Assembly: GCA_041392835.1 (NCBI GenBank)
Contig: JAWKLF010000002.1
Location: forward strand, 124,001 to 188,000
DNA: 64,000 bases
Reading direction: 5' to 3'
Source of the DNA: OLB11 sp041392835
GTDB lineage: Bacteria > Bacteroidota > Bacteroidia > Chitinophagales > Chitinophagaceae
Position numbers and translations under genes: made by a program. The notes below the pieces were generated by a model, which ran no database searches, had not been told where the DNA came from, and saw nothing but the letters and a program-made list of their open reading frames with translations. Of this stretch, positions 8,129 through 18,700 are shown in pieces; within the stretch, counting starts at the first letter, position 1; every line of letters starts with the position of its first letter.

Positions 8129-9967
8129 ATGATAAAAGATAAAATCATATTAACAGTGCTTGCTTGTTTGAGCATAGCTTTTTTTATCAATGCGCACCAC
8201 GCTAAAAGAAACATACTAAACGGTGATTCTTGGGGCTATTATACTTATTTAACGGCCTTGTTTATCCATCACGACCATGGCGATTATACAAAAAGTGTAG
8301 CCGCCACTCGGAAATATTATGCCGAATTCCCAGACCAGCATTCCGATGTTTATGGTCTGTATCACCTCATACCCGAAACAAACAAAGAGCTTATAAAATA
8401 TACAAGTGGAGTGGCTATACTCTTAGTGCCCACATTTCTAATGGCTCATGCTTATCAACACTTCATGCATTTAGATGCCGATGGCTACGCCCCTATTTAT
8501 AATTTAGCGGCTGGTATTGCTGTTATACTTTGGTGTTTTATAGGCGCTTATTTTTTACTCCGTTTGCTCAAAAAATATTTTTCAAAAGAAGTTGCTTGGT
8601 TTACCCTCATCAGCTTAATATTTGGTACCAATGTGCTGTATAATATGCTTTTGGTGCCCGTAATGTCGCATGCATTATTATTTAGCCTGTATTCCATATT
8701 TCTTTATTTAGTAGATAGCTATTATACATCTAAATCGGCCAAGAAAATGATTTGGATTGGATTGGTAGCAGGCCTCATTACATTAATACGGCTTAATGAA
8801 CTCTATACTGTACTTATTTTACTTTTATGGAATATAAAAAACGTTAGAGAGCTAAAAACTCGTTTTCATTTTCTTTTTTCAAATTTCAAACACTATTTTC
8901 TTGCTGCTGCGTTTGCCCTTTTACCCTTGTTGCCTCAAATGTATTATTGGAAAAAATATGCTGGGCATCTTATATTCAATGCCTATTTGGGTGAGACTTT
9001 TCATTTTGGTTCGCCTCAAATTTGGAACGGATTGACAAGCTTTAACAATGGTTGGCTTATATGGACACCTATTATGCTTTTGGCACTGATGGGCCTTTTT
9101 ATAAAATGGAAAAAAGATGTTGCTCTTATGGCAACACTCATTATTTTACCTATCCATATATACATTATCTATTCATGGCATTGCTGGAACTATATTAATG
9201 GCTTTGGCTCTCGACCCATGGAGCACGTGTATCCCCTTTTGGCATTGGGTTTAGCTTCATTTTATACTTTTGTTGTTTTACAAAAAAATAAGCTGATTCG
9301 ATACGGCATACTTACACTTGCCTATTTTCTAATTTTTCTCAATCTGTTTCAAGTTTACCAAAGCAATATTGGTGTATTGCGATCGGAGTTTTGCACACGT
9401 GCCCAATATATGGCATCGCTTTTTCAAACAAAGTTTTCACATCGCATTATGATAGGCAGAGCAAGCAACGAGTGGCAACCGAGTAAATCTACATTTTTAA
9501 AAACTATAAAAATATTTGATTTTGAAGAACAAGGTTATTGGCATCGAGACTCTACACTAGCACATCAAAGCCAATATTGTTTTTTTGATAACAGCCCTCA
9601 TCTTTTTTTAGACACTTTTGATGTAGCCACAGACTTTGATAAAGCAAACTACATTAAAATTAGTTGTATGGCTTATTTTAAAGATGATATAGCACCAAAA
9701 ACTGCGGCCTATGAAACACCACGAATCTATATACAATTTAAAGATGAAGCTTTTAATAATTTAGAAAACGACAGAGGATTTTATCCATTTCAGTTTTGTA
9801 ATAATCCAGACTTTTCATTCTATCATACAGGCGAGCCTTTTCATTGGGGGCATGCTTATTTTTATTTAAAAAATAGAAAGCATGCAAAATATGCAATACT
9901 TGGCATATGGAATGGCGCACAAGACAAGTGGTATATGGACGATTTGAAAATAGAAGCTTTTAATTAG
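8129..9967 (+). CDS. Polytopic membrane protein, GT-C glycosyltransferase-like
   Basis: About 612 residues. The ATG at 8129 (MIKDKIIL) is chosen over the TTG at 8114, which lies inside the terminator. There are around ten hydrophobic segments between residues 5 and 420. An early acidic-aromatic loop (NGDSWGYYTYL) recalls the first extracytoplasmic loop of GT-C enzymes that use lipid-linked sugars. The C-terminal 170 residues are soluble and beta-rich. I infer transfer of a sugar or modification of a surface glycan, with low confidence in the reaction. Its stop overlaps the convergent engB gene by 8 bases. Confidence 0.6.
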   Translation: MIKDKIILTVLACLSIAFFINAHHAKRNILNGDSWGYYTYLTALFIHHDHGDYTKSVAATRKYYAEFPDQHSDVYGLYHLIPETNKELIKYTSGVAILLVPTFLMAHAYQHFMHLDADGYAPIYNLAAGIAVILWCFIGAYFLLRLLKKYFSKEVAWFTLISLIFGTNVLYNMLLVPVMSHALLFSLYSIFLYLVDSYYTSKSAKKMIWIGLVAGLITLIRLNELYTVLILLLWNIKNVRELKTRFHFLFSNFKHYFLAAAFALLPLLPQMYYWKKYAGHLIFNAYLGETFHFGSPQIWNGLTSFNNGWLIWTPIMLLALMGLFIKWKKDVALMATLIILPIHIYIIYSWHCWNYINGFGSRPMEHVYPLLALGLASFYTFVVLQKNKLIRYGILTLAYFLIFLNLFQVYQSNIGVLRSEFCTRAQYMASLFQTKFSHRIMIGRASNEWQPSKSTFLKTIKIFDFEEQGYWHRDSTLAHQSQYCFFDNSPHLFLDTFDVATDFDKANYIKISCMAYFKDDIAPKTAAYETPRIYIQFKDEAFNNLENDRGFYPFQFCNNPDFSFYHTGEPFHWGHAYFYLKNRKHAKYAILGIWNGAQDKWYMDDLKIEAFN

Positions 9968-10565
9968 CTTTAAAACCCGCAGTGATATTTTCTATATAGG
10001 TCAAGACTTCTTTTCTACCCAAACGTTTTACAGCAGATGTTGTAAATATGGGAGGCAACTGCTCCCATGTTTCTAATAATGCTTTTTTAAATAACTGTAC
10101 ATGCGCAGCTACTGTTTTTTGATTTTCTTTATCCGCTTTTGTAAATAGCAACGTAAAAGGAACGCCTTTTTCACCTAGTTTATTGACAAAATCTAAATCT
10201 ACTTGTTGAGGTTTGTGTCTGCTATCTATTAAAACAAAAAGTGTAATCAGATTTTCTCTTTTTTCTAAATAATTCCAAAACATTTTAGTCCAAGCATTTT
10301 TTTTAGCTTTAGATACTTTTGCAAATCCATATCCTGGCAAATCAACCCAATACATATTGGCATTGATTAAGAAATGATTGATAAGTTGTGTTTTTCCTGG
10401 CGTAGAAGACACTTTGGCAAGCGACACTTTATTGCTCAACATATTTATCAATGAAGACTTTCCTACATTACTTCTACCTATAAATGCCACTTCGGGCATG
10501 TTGGGTTTAGGGCATTTTTCTACTTCTTCATTGCTGATTAAAAATGTGGCTGATTTTACATCCAT
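9960..10565 (-). CDS. engB: Ribosome biogenesis GTPase EngB/YsxC
   Basis: A 201-residue TRAFAC GTPase of normal length. Motifs: P-loop GRSNVGKS at residues 30-37, switch I with STPGKTQ, G3 DLPG at 75-78, G4 TKAD at 142-145 and G5 TSAV. The N-terminal FIGRSNVGKSSLIN and YGFAKVSK segments are diagnostic of EngB, which assists late assembly of the large ribosomal subunit. It is preceded, 8 bases away, by the mannose-1-phosphate guanylyltransferase gene on the same strand and probably shares a transcript with it. Confidence 0.95.
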   Translation of the reverse strand: MDVKSATFLISNEEVEKCPKPNMPEVAFIGRSNVGKSSLINMLSNKVSLAKVSSTPGKTQLINHFLINANMYWVDLPGYGFAKVSKAKKNAWTKMFWNYLEKRENLITLFVLIDSRHKPQQVDLDFVNKLGEKGVPFTLLFTKADKENQKTVAAHVQLFKKALLETWEQLPPIFTTSAVKRLGRKEVLTYIENITAGFKAN

Positions 10566-10573
10566 ATTGTTTT

Positions 10574-11656
10574 TTATAAAAATTGGTCTCCTTTATTTCT
10601 TTTTACTTCGGCCACATAATCTTTAATTTGTTGTTCGCGATTTCGTTCACATATCAAAAGTATATCCTTTGTATCTACCACAATAAAGTTTTCAAGCCCT
10701 TGCACAACAAGCAATTTATTGTCTGGTGCTTTTATCATACATTGCGATGCATCTATTATCATAACATTGTCGCCATATACGGCATTACCTAAATAATCTT
10801 TTTGTGAATTATCATAGGCACTATTCCAAGTTCCTAAATCGCACCATCCAAAATAAGAAGGCACTACATAAACATTTTTAGCCTTTTCCATGATACCATA
10901 ATCTATAGAAATATTAGTACACTGCGCATATACCATTTCAAGGTCTTTGTGCTCATTTGCTTGGTTATAACTTGTAACGCTTTCAAAAAGTTCATTCATA
11001 TCTGGCATATAAATACTTAATGCCTCTTTGATAGTATTGACATTCCATACAAAGATGCCCGCATTCCACAAAAAATCGCCACTTCGTATAAAGGTTTCTG
11101 CTAGTTCATGCGAAGGCTTTTCTGTAAAGGTTTTTACTTTGAAAAACCGACTGATGCTTTCTCCAGTTTCATACTGAATGTAGCCATAGCCAGTGTCTGG
11201 TCTGGTGGGTTTGATGCCTAAGGTAATTAGCATATTGTGTTTACTTACAAAATCTAAAGCATCAAGAATATCTCGGTCAAATTTATGTTCATCAAATATT
11301 AAATGGTCGGCTGGACTCATAATAATATTTGCATTTGGATTTAATGCATAAATCTTATGAGCCACATAAGCTGCACAAGGCAAGGTATTTTTACGAGAGG
11401 GCTCACTCAATATATTATTATCTTGTATAGTAGGCAATTGTTTTTTTAAAGCTGGAATATATAATTCGTTGGTTATAATATAAATATTTTCGGGTGGGCA
11501 TATAGCTGCAAAACGGTCATAGGTCCATTGTATCAGCGATTTGCCTGTGCCCAAAATATCTAAAAATTGTTTAGGAAAATGATTTCTACTTTCGGGCCAA
11601 AAACGACTCCCTATACCTCCAGCCATGATGGCTACATAATTATTTTGAATACTCAT
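10574..11656 (-). CDS. manC: Mannose-1-phosphate guanylyltransferase
   Basis: A 360-residue nucleotidyltransferase that makes GDP-mannose from mannose-1-phosphate and GTP, feeding surface polysaccharide and glycoprotein synthesis. The signature AGGIGSRFWPESR is at residues 12-24, followed by PKQFL. Other family segments are SPADHLI, KPTRPDTGYGYI, FTEKP and GDFLWNAGIFVW. It is the shorter single-domain form without the C-terminal isomerase domain found in bifunctional ManC. It lies head to tail with engB. Confidence 0.9.
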   Translation of the reverse strand: MSIQNNYVAIMAGGIGSRFWPESRNHFPKQFLDILGTGKSLIQWTYDRFAAICPPENIYIITNELYIPALKKQLPTIQDNNILSEPSRKNTLPCAAYVAHKIYALNPNANIIMSPADHLIFDEHKFDRDILDALDFVSKHNMLITLGIKPTRPDTGYGYIQYETGESISRFFKVKTFTEKPSHELAETFIRSGDFLWNAGIFVWNVNTIKEALSIYMPDMNELFESVTSYNQANEHKDLEMVYAQCTNISIDYGIMEKAKNVYVVPSYFGWCDLGTWNSAYDNSQKDYLGNAVYGDNVMIIDASQCMIKAPDNKLLVVQGLENFIVVDTKDILLICERNREQQIKDYVAEVKRNKGDQFL

Positions 11657-11703
11657 ATGCGATATGCTAATCTGGTTAAAAGTAAGAATTTATCTACAAT
11701 AAT

Positions 11704-12186
11704 TTATTGAAACTTAGCATAAGATTGCAAGCAATAATTTTCTAAGGCCCTCATTTGTTCTTTTTCTGCTTTTGTTTTATCTCCAAATCCACACAAATGT
11801 AAGACTCCGTGTATCATCACTCTATGCAATTCGTCAGCTTGGCTTACTTGGTTTTCCTTTGCATTTTCTTTTATTCTATCTATGCTTATATATATTTCTC
11901 CTATAATAGTATTGGGATTTAGCATTTCATTGCTCAAATCAAATGTGATAATATCTGTAAACGTATTATGGTTTAAAAATTTCTTATTGATGGTCAATAC
12001 GTATTCGTCTGTACTAAAAATAAAAGATAAAGCACATGTTTTTTTCGTGTAGGTATACAACAGTGCTTTCAAAAAACGAGACATTTTTCTTTTTTGCTTC
12101 AACTTGTCGCTTACTTGCCAATTTTTATATTGGCAAATGCTTTCAATAGTTTCCCTTGTACTTATTTTTTTAAAAAGATTGCTCAT
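11704..12186 (-). CDS. ybeY: rRNA maturation RNase YbeY
   Basis: A 160-residue metal-dependent endoribonuclease needed for 16S rRNA processing and ribosome quality control. The zinc site is in HGVLHLCGFGDKT: H126, H130 and D136. Many homologues have histidine at the third position; aspartate appears normal for Bacteroidota. The preceding TDIITFDLS and GEIYIS strands are typical. The start codon overlaps the stop of the psd gene by one base, so translational coupling is likely. Confidence 0.92.
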   Translation of the reverse strand: MSNLFKKISTRETIESICQYKNWQVSDKLKQKRKMSRFLKALLYTYTKKTCALSFIFSTDEYVLTINKKFLNHNTFTDIITFDLSNEMLNPNTIIGEIYISIDRIKENAKENQVSQADELHRVMIHGVLHLCGFGDKTKAEKEQMRALENYCLQSYAKFQ

Positions 12187-12845
12187 TATGCTGTTATAGT
12201 AGCCAAGGGTGTTATACTATTTTGAACCACATCACCAATTTTTACATTGACTTGTGTGCCTATAGGCAAAAACAAATCTACGCGTGAGCCAAATTTTATA
12301 AACCCGAATTCATCGTTTTGCATTACTGCATCGTTTGGCTTTACAAAGGTAACTATGCGCCTAGCTACAGCACCGGCTATTTGACGTAATAGGATTTCTG
12401 TTTTTTGATTTTTTATTACCACTGTACTTCGTTCGTTTTCAGTACTTGATTTAGGATGCCAAGCTACCAAGTATTTACCTTTATGATATTGTGTATAGGC
12501 AATGTTACCTTGCATTGGACAAGTGTTTACATGTACATTCAATGGCGACATAAAAATTGAAATTTGCAATCTCTTGTCTTTAAAATATTCGGGCTCAAAG
12601 GCCTCTTCTATAACAACCACCTTGCCATCGCAAGGAGCTATTAGTAAATTTTCATTGCTCGTTTTAGTACGATTAGGGATTCTGAAAAACCAAAATACCC
12701 AAACATATAATAGACTACCTAATATTAATAATGGATACATAAGCCAGGCATATTGACCAAGTATATATGTAAGAAAAGCTACAAATAATAAATATAATAT
12801 GGTTGCTACTATGCAATAAATCCAACCCTCTTTATGTATCCTCAT
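12186..12845 (-). CDS. psd: Phosphatidylserine decarboxylase family protein
   Basis: A 219-residue proenzyme of the short, archaeal-type class. It makes phosphatidylethanolamine from phosphatidylserine at the inner membrane. Residues 10-55 form two membrane helices. The self-cleavage and pyruvoyl site is the GS pair at 186-187 in KFGSRVD, leaving a 33-residue alpha chain. FMSPLNVHVNTCP is the conserved catalytic-histidine segment. It is the first gene of a psd-ybeY pair, and lipid genes continue nearby with cdsA. Confidence 0.92.
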   Translation of the reverse strand: MRIHKEGWIYCIVATILYLLFVAFLTYILGQYAWLMYPLLILGSLLYVWVFWFFRIPNRTKTSNENLLIAPCDGKVVVIEEAFEPEYFKDKRLQISIFMSPLNVHVNTCPMQGNIAYTQYHKGKYLVAWHPKSSTENERSTVVIKNQKTEILLRQIAGAVARRIVTFVKPNDAVMQNDEFGFIKFGSRVDLFLPIGTQVNVKIGDVVQNSITPLATITA

Positions 12846-12896
12846 GAATTTTTTTTATTAAAATGCTAAATTAATCTATATGCACTATAAGCGTGT

Positions 12897-12904
12897 TATT
12901 TTTG
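12897..12904 (+). promoter_or_regulatory. Putative -7 element for ogt (TATTTTTG)
   Basis: TATTTTTG fits TAnnTTTG. It lies 19 bases before the TTG start of the methyltransferase gene in the psd-ogt divergent gap. No clear -33 element was recognised. Confidence 0.35.
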
Positions 12905-12923
12905 TTTGAAATTGTAGTACAAA

Positions 12924-13400
12924 TTGAGCTTATTTTCTGCTATATATAATAGTCCTCTTGGAGCTATAGGCATACAAGCCAGCGAAACGCATATACATCG
13001 TGTAACTTTTTTAGAAGAAGAACGTATAAGCATCCGTAATAATGGTCTTACCGATTTGTGTTGCGAGGCCCTATCGCTCTATTTTGAAGGCAAACAAAAT
13101 CACTTTCCATTTCAATATCATTTGGAAGGCACTCTATTTCAAAATAGAGTTTGGGAGCTTTTGCAAAATATTCCATACGGCACACAAATTACTTATGCCG
13201 CTTTATCTAAACAAATAGGCAATCCTAAAGCTATACGAGCGGTTGGCACTGCCAATGGGAAAAATCCTATAGCTATCTTAATACCTTGCCATCGTGTAGT
13301 AGGAAGCCAAGGAAAACTTACTGGCTATGCAGGCAGATTAGAACGAAAAGCATTTTTATTGGCTTTGGAACAAAAAAATAGTCATCAACGATTGTTTTAA
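12924..13400 (+). CDS. ogt: Methylated-DNA-protein-cysteine methyltransferase
   Basis: A 158-residue DNA repair protein that removes alkyl groups from O6-alkylguanine in a suicide reaction. The acceptor is C122 in IPCHRVV, followed by the GKLTGYAGRLERK segment. The helix-turn-helix part is NRVWELLQNIPYGTQITYAAL and recognises DNA. No ATG is available: the start is a TTG at 12924, giving MSLFSAIYNSPLG, which aligns with the usual N-terminus. It is a plus-strand gene sitting between minus-strand lipid genes. Confidence 0.92.
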   Translation: MSLFSAIYNSPLGAIGIQASETHIHRVTFLEEERISIRNNGLTDLCCEALSLYFEGKQNHFPFQYHLEGTLFQNRVWELLQNIPYGTQITYAALSKQIGNPKAIRAVGTANGKNPIAILIPCHRVVGSQGKLTGYAGRLERKAFLLALEQKNSHQRLF

Positions 13401-13414
13401 AAATACACATGCTA

Positions 13415-14257
13415 TTATTGGCATGCCATCCATAATAAACAAAATATAAATGCAAAAGGAGCTGCAAAAATAAAAGAATCAAAACGGTCTAAAGCACCCC
13501 CATGCCCTGGCATCAAAACACCTGAATCTTTTATACTGGCCATTCGTTTTAATTTTGATTCCATCAAATCGCCTATGGTGCCAAAGAAAGATGCTATAAA
13601 AGCCAATACCATCCATTGCCATAATAGAAACCAATGGGTATAATAAGACCAAACTATTGCAAAAGCTACCGTAAATAATACTCCGCCTATAGTGCCTTCT
13701 AAAGTCTTCTTAGGAGAAATAGTCGGAAAAAATTTTGTTTTGCCAAATATAGATCCCGTTAGATATGCCATAGTATCATTCATCCAGATAAACAACATGA
13801 GCATAATTGGAATGATATAATGTTGAAAACGTATTATGCATAGCATAGCCAAAGCTAAAGTAATGTAGGAGATACCTGTTAATAAGAAAAAAGCTTTAGG
13901 GTTTTTCTTAAAACTAAAAAACAATATAAGAAAGCCTATACTTAAACCTAAAAAATAAAAAAAGTAATAATTAAAAAATCGTTGCACAATATTAGGACAA
14001 GGTAGCAAGGGTAATGATATTATCAGAAAAAAGATAGCTGTTCCCAAACTCAATACATTATACTTTTCTACTCGCGAAAAACGAGTTTGAAGTATATGCT
14101 CTATAATTTGAGTATATTCTCGCAAACACAATACATTGATGATGGCAAACAATACTATAAAAGACCATTCATTCCATAGCATACAGCCCAGCATGACCGC
14201 ACTAAATACTATTGCACTGGCTAAGCGAGTAAAAAAAACTTGACTTTGTAATGCCAT
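13415..14257 (-). CDS. cdsA: Phosphatidate cytidylyltransferase
   Basis: A 280-residue integral membrane enzyme that makes CDP-diacylglycerol from phosphatidate and CTP, the entry to phospholipid synthesis. About seven hydrophobic segments are seen. The C-terminal signature runs SKLKRMASIKDSG...PGHGGALDRFDS, which carries the metal-binding aspartates. An upstream TISPKKTLEGTIGG segment is also diagnostic. It is convergent with ogt, with a 14-base gap, and follows the DUF2007 gene by 5 bases, so the three genes from 15415 down form an operon. Confidence 0.93.
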   Translation of the reverse strand: MALQSQVFFTRLASAIVFSAVMLGCMLWNEWSFIVLFAIINVLCLREYTQIIEHILQTRFSRVEKYNVLSLGTAIFFLIISLPLLPCPNIVQRFFNYYFFYFLGLSIGFLILFFSFKKNPKAFFLLTGISYITLALAMLCIIRFQHYIIPIMLMLFIWMNDTMAYLTGSIFGKTKFFPTISPKKTLEGTIGGVLFTVAFAIVWSYYTHWFLLWQWMVLAFIASFFGTIGDLMESKLKRMASIKDSGVLMPGHGGALDRFDSFIFAAPFAFIFCLLWMACQ

Positions 14258-14262
14258 ACAAA

Positions 14263-14481
14263 TTAATCTTCTGTTGTAGATTGTTGATTTAATAGTTGAA
14301 TGGCTGCCTGTGCATACTCTTCGGGTACATGCAACTCTACTAGGCCAAAATTCAAATAAGAACGATCTTGTTTATTGATAATAACACAAGGTATTTGCGC
14401 CGACTCTAAATTCCCCTTTACAACATCTCCATTAAAGCTATTATTTGTTTTATACACACAAACCCATTTTTGATTATTCAT
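14263..14481 (-). CDS. DUF2007 domain protein
   Basis: A 72-residue cytosolic protein. The pattern WVCVYKTNNSFNGDVVKGNLESAQIP, an alpha helix followed by PCVIINKQD, and a final LHVPEEYAQAAIQLL match DUF2007, a small ferredoxin-like fold described as a putative signal-transducing domain. It overlaps the CPBP protease gene by 8 bases upstream and is 5 bases from cdsA downstream, an arrangement common in this phylum. Molecular function is unknown. Confidence 0.85.
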   Translation of the reverse strand: MNNQKWVCVYKTNNSFNGDVVKGNLESAQIPCVIINKQDRSYLNFGLVELHVPEEYAQAAIQLLNQQSTTED

Positions 14482-15415
14482 GATATTCTCCTTTTTCTTT
14501 TGATGACATGATAAGTGTAAAGGTAGCCCTATGTTTATAAAAATAAAAAAACAAAGCAGAGACTAACACCAAACTATATATAGCCATATACATAGGAACT
14601 TGATTTGATTCCATAGCATCCCATTGTATGCTATGTTTGTTTTTCAAAAATACAAGTACAACAGCCAGAAAATTGTTCAAAAAATGTAAACCAATCGACA
14701 ACCATAAGTTTGCACTTAAATAATACACTAAGCCCAGCATAATACCTAAAAAAATCCTAGGCAGTAGCCCACTAACCTGACCATGTAGCATGCTAAAAAC
14801 GATAGCTGTAATAATAATGCCCCAAAATGGATTTTTGCTTCCTTGCTGAGTTAATACATTTTGCAATACCCCTCTGAAAAATAATTCCTCTGACAATGGG
14901 GGTATGATGGCTATAGCAATGATAGATGTGATGAGAGACCAAGTACTTGTGCCACTTAACATGGCGGTAGATATTTTTTCATATTGTTTTTCCAATGTAC
15001 TTAAATCAGTATTCATAGGAATTTTGGCACTCCAAAATTCGGTATATGCAATAAATGGCATAATTGAAAATAATATGGCTATAGCTAACATAATGTGTAG
15101 CCCATTTATAGGCATATCCAAATGCAAATACGCTTTGGGTTTTTCAAATGCCAGATAGGCAAAAAGCAATGCAGGCACTAAAAAAACAAAGCAATTAGTA
15201 ATGGTGTTCACTATTTTTAAACCTTGAGCTTGCGCTTCTGATACATTGATTTGTGTAAGCAAGTTTTCATTGCTAACCCCAACAAAATAATCTTGTAAAG
15301 GTATCGATAGCATACCACCTAATGTAAGCCCCATTAAAAACAAACCCGATAATACTAATAATTGTACACCATAGGATGAAAACACTAAATAATTTCGAAT
15401 TGAAAACATAGGCAC
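14474..15415 (-). CDS. CPBP family intramembrane glutamic protease
   Basis: A 313-residue protein with about eight transmembrane helices. Active-site motifs of the CPBP/Rce1 group are present: EELFFRGVL (paired glutamates and arginine) near residue 176, FSMLHGQ near 208 and HFLNNFLA near 244. It would cleave substrates inside the inner membrane; substrates are not known. It is the first gene of the operon with DUF2007 and cdsA. Confidence 0.88.
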   Translation of the reverse strand: MPMFSIRNYLVFSSYGVQLLVLSGLFLMGLTLGGMLSIPLQDYFVGVSNENLLTQINVSEAQAQGLKIVNTITNCFVFLVPALLFAYLAFEKPKAYLHLDMPINGLHIMLAIAILFSIMPFIAYTEFWSAKIPMNTDLSTLEKQYEKISTAMLSGTSTWSLITSIIAIAIIPPLSEELFFRGVLQNVLTQQGSKNPFWGIIITAIVFSMLHGQVSGLLPRIFLGIMLGLVYYLSANLWLSIGLHFLNNFLAVVLVFLKNKHSIQWDAMESNQVPMYMAIYSLVLVSALFFYFYKHRATFTLIMSSKEKGEYHE

Positions 15416-15517
15416 AAAGATAGTTGAAATGCGTTGTCTACTTCAAATACAATGTTTTGAAAAAAATAATCTCTGTTTTCATTTTTATTAAAATAGTGGA
15501 ATAGCAAAAAAAAACAG

Positions 15518-15525
15518 TATATTTG
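15518..15525 (+). promoter_or_regulatory. Putative -7 element (TATATTTG) before the metallopeptidase
   Basis: TATATTTG matches TAnnTTTG. If used, it gives a 5' leader of about 215 bases before the ATG at 15747. The remaining 330-base gap is AT-rich and contains a C7 run near 15681; nothing else was recognised in it. Confidence 0.4.
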
Positions 15526-15746
15526 ATAACAATTAAACCAAACATCCTATTTGATTCTTTTGTTTTAAAGGAATTTAATAGCCAGTCACTTTTTATAACC
15601 TTCCCTTACAAGATTTAAAATTTTTTAAGTCTTTAACCTCTATTATTTAAAATGGCTATACATATGCAAACAGCAAACAGTCCCCCCCAAAAATTCAGTT
15701 TAATTTTCTTTCTCTTTAAATTTCTAAACCATTAACCAAAAAAACT

Positions 15747-18700
15747 ATGAACAAATTTTTTTACCTATTTGTTTTTCTGCTATGTCTTTTTTCTATACAA
15801 ATACAAGCGCAGGAAACCAATGAACAATTATTAAAAATTGCAAAACCCAATTCCACAAATGAATGGATTTTGCTAAAAGATGATGTAAACATTTCCAAAG
15901 ATGAATTTTTATCAAAACACATCAAGCTACTCCATTTAGCACCATCCAGTATCATGAAAATAGTTCGAACAGAAACTGATAAACTTGGTTTTACCAATTA
16001 TCGTTATCAGCAGTATGTACACGGCGTGAAGGCAGTAGGCTGCGAAATGATTTTGCATCAAAAAAATGGCCGAATTACTGTTGTAAATGGTCGCTATCTG
16101 CAAGATAATGTAAGCAATCATACGGCTACATTTTCTGAACCCAATGGATTGCAAATTGCATTAAAACAAATTAATTCTAAGCAATACTTATGGCTTGATA
16201 AAGAAGCAGAAGCCGCTTACAAAAAAACTAAAAAAAATGCTCAAGCCACTTTATATCCTAAAGGCGAATTAGTATTTTTAAATACAGAACATAGAACGAA
16301 TCAAAAAGCAAATTTTCAACTAGTATGGAAGTACGACATTAATGTATCGCCATTAACAGAGTCGTTTACAGTATTTATTAATGCCAATAATGGATTATTT
16401 GTAGAAAAAATACCGTTGACTTATGAATGTAGTGTGGGTAGTGGTGTCACATTATATAATGGCATAAGAAATATATCTACTCAACTTAACGGTGGCTCCT
16501 ATAGAACAATAGATGATTGTCAAAGTACATTGATAGAAACACGAAATGGAAATGGCGCATCGAGTGGTGTTGGCTATACTTATTATAGCGATGCAGATAA
16601 TAATTGGAATTTCACAGCTTTAGATCAATATATTACTTCAGCGCATTGGTCTGCCAAACAAACACACAATTATTTTTTCAATATTCATGGCCGAAATGGC
16701 TATGATAATGCAGGGCATAATTATATATCCTATCTTAATCCGGGATTTACGGGCAACGCATTTTGGTCTTCGAGTACAGAAGCAGCCGCATTTGGTGGCT
16801 CTAGTACGGGCTCAAGCCCTTATGTAACGTTAGATGTAGTTGGCCACGAACACACACATGGCCTAGTTACCTTTACCTCTAACTTAACTTATTCATACGA
16901 ATCAGGAGCTCTCAATGAATCTTTTGCCGATTGTCTTGGCGAAGCAGTAGAAAAATATACCTTGGGCACTCCCGATTGGATACACCGAAATGAAATAGGA
17001 GGTGGCAATAGAAGTTTTATCAATCCTAATTCTAAAGGACACCCAGATACTTATTTGGGAACGAATTGGTACACGGGAACCGGCGATGCAGGAGGTGTGC
17101 ATACTAATAGTGGTGTGCAAAATTTTTGGTTTTACTTATTATCGGTGGGAGGCTCTGGCACTAACGACAATGGGCATCCTTATAGTGTATCTGGAATAGG
17201 TATAGACAAAGCTGCTGCTATAGCCTATCGTACATTGACAGTGTATTTGGTTGCCAGCTCGCAATATGCCGATGCAAGAACAGCTTCAATACAAGCTGCA
17301 TCAGATTTATATGGTGCCTGTAGCAATGAAGTGGTGCAAACTACCAATGCATGGCGTGCTGTAGGTGTGGGAGCTGCTTATGTGGCAACACCTTTGGCCA
17401 TTACCATTTCATCACCACAAAATTTTGTCTGCAACAATGGCTCTGTTACGTTAACAGCATCGGGTGCTAGCACGTATGTTTGGAGTCCTGGAACTGTTAG
17501 TGGTAATTCGCAAACATTTAGTCCTACCAGTAGCACAACATATACCGTAGTTGGCACAGATGCCGATCAATGTACTGGCACTGCTACAAAAACTATACAT
17601 TCTTATACTTCAGGAACAGTTAGCGCTAGCGCAAGCACAAACCCAGTATGCTTTGGCAATAGCAGTACTATGACAGCCTTAGCGAGTACTTTAAATGTTG
17701 GATTTACAACACCGCTACCAACTCCAGCTAATTTTGGTCAGAATTTTCTTTTGGGGGTTAAAATAACCATACCACAAGGAGGTCTTATTGAAGGCTTATC
17801 ATTGTTGGGTTTAAATACAAATTCGAATGTTCAAATGGCACTATATACTGACCTAGCCGGTAGCCCCAATACTTTAGTAGCCCAATCCAATTTTGGAGTA
17901 GTGGGCAATGGTGTTACCACACTGGCAGTTTCGCCTGCAGTTCCTATTTCAGGTGGCGATTATTGGATTATGGCAGTATATGCTACTTCTGGTAATCATA
18001 GTAATAAATCAACTGCTTTTAATACTCCAGTATATTATACCAGTCTTCCATTTGGCAATTCAATACCAACTTCAGCTTCTGGTTTTATTTCTTATAGTGG
18101 AGATCCATTTAATTATTGGGTAAATATCAGATCTAATAATATTACTTGGTCAAATGGTATTATGAATGGAATACCCTATACACCAACATCCTCTGGTGTA
18201 AATACTTATTCTGTAACGGCAATAGATGCCTATGGCTGTACGTCTACCACTAGCTTAAACTTGAATGTAATTGATTTGAATACAATTCCTTTATCTGTAA
18301 GCACAAATCCAATTTGTTTAGGTCAAACTAGTGCAGTACAAATTACACAACAAACAATCTTTACCGAAGATTTTGCTAACAATAATCAAGGGTGGACATT
18401 GGGTACAGAATGGGGCATAGGACCAGCTACAGCAAGCACAGGTCAATCTTTTGGTCTAAACCCCGACCCAAGTATAGACCATACTGTATCTTCGGATAAC
18501 GGTGTTGCTGGTGTAAATATTGGAGGTAATGCTTCTACCTCATTGCATAGCGCCTATTATTTAACAAGTCCTGTAATAAATCTCAGTAATTTAACCTCAG
18601 CCCATCTAAATTTTTGGCGTTGGCTAAATAGTGATTATACACCTTATATGCAAAATACTATTGAAGTTTATAATGGGGCTACTTGGGTTACTATTTGGTC

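Noticed and set aside
11655..11664. Ten-base match (ATATGCGATA) between the mini-array spacer and the start of the mannose-1-phosphate guanylyltransferase gene
   Set aside because: Too short for a Cas12a target and expected by chance in 64 kb of AT-rich DNA.
11770..11810. YbeY lacking the third zinc histidine
   Set aside because: Aspartate at that position appears usual in this phylum, so not a defect.
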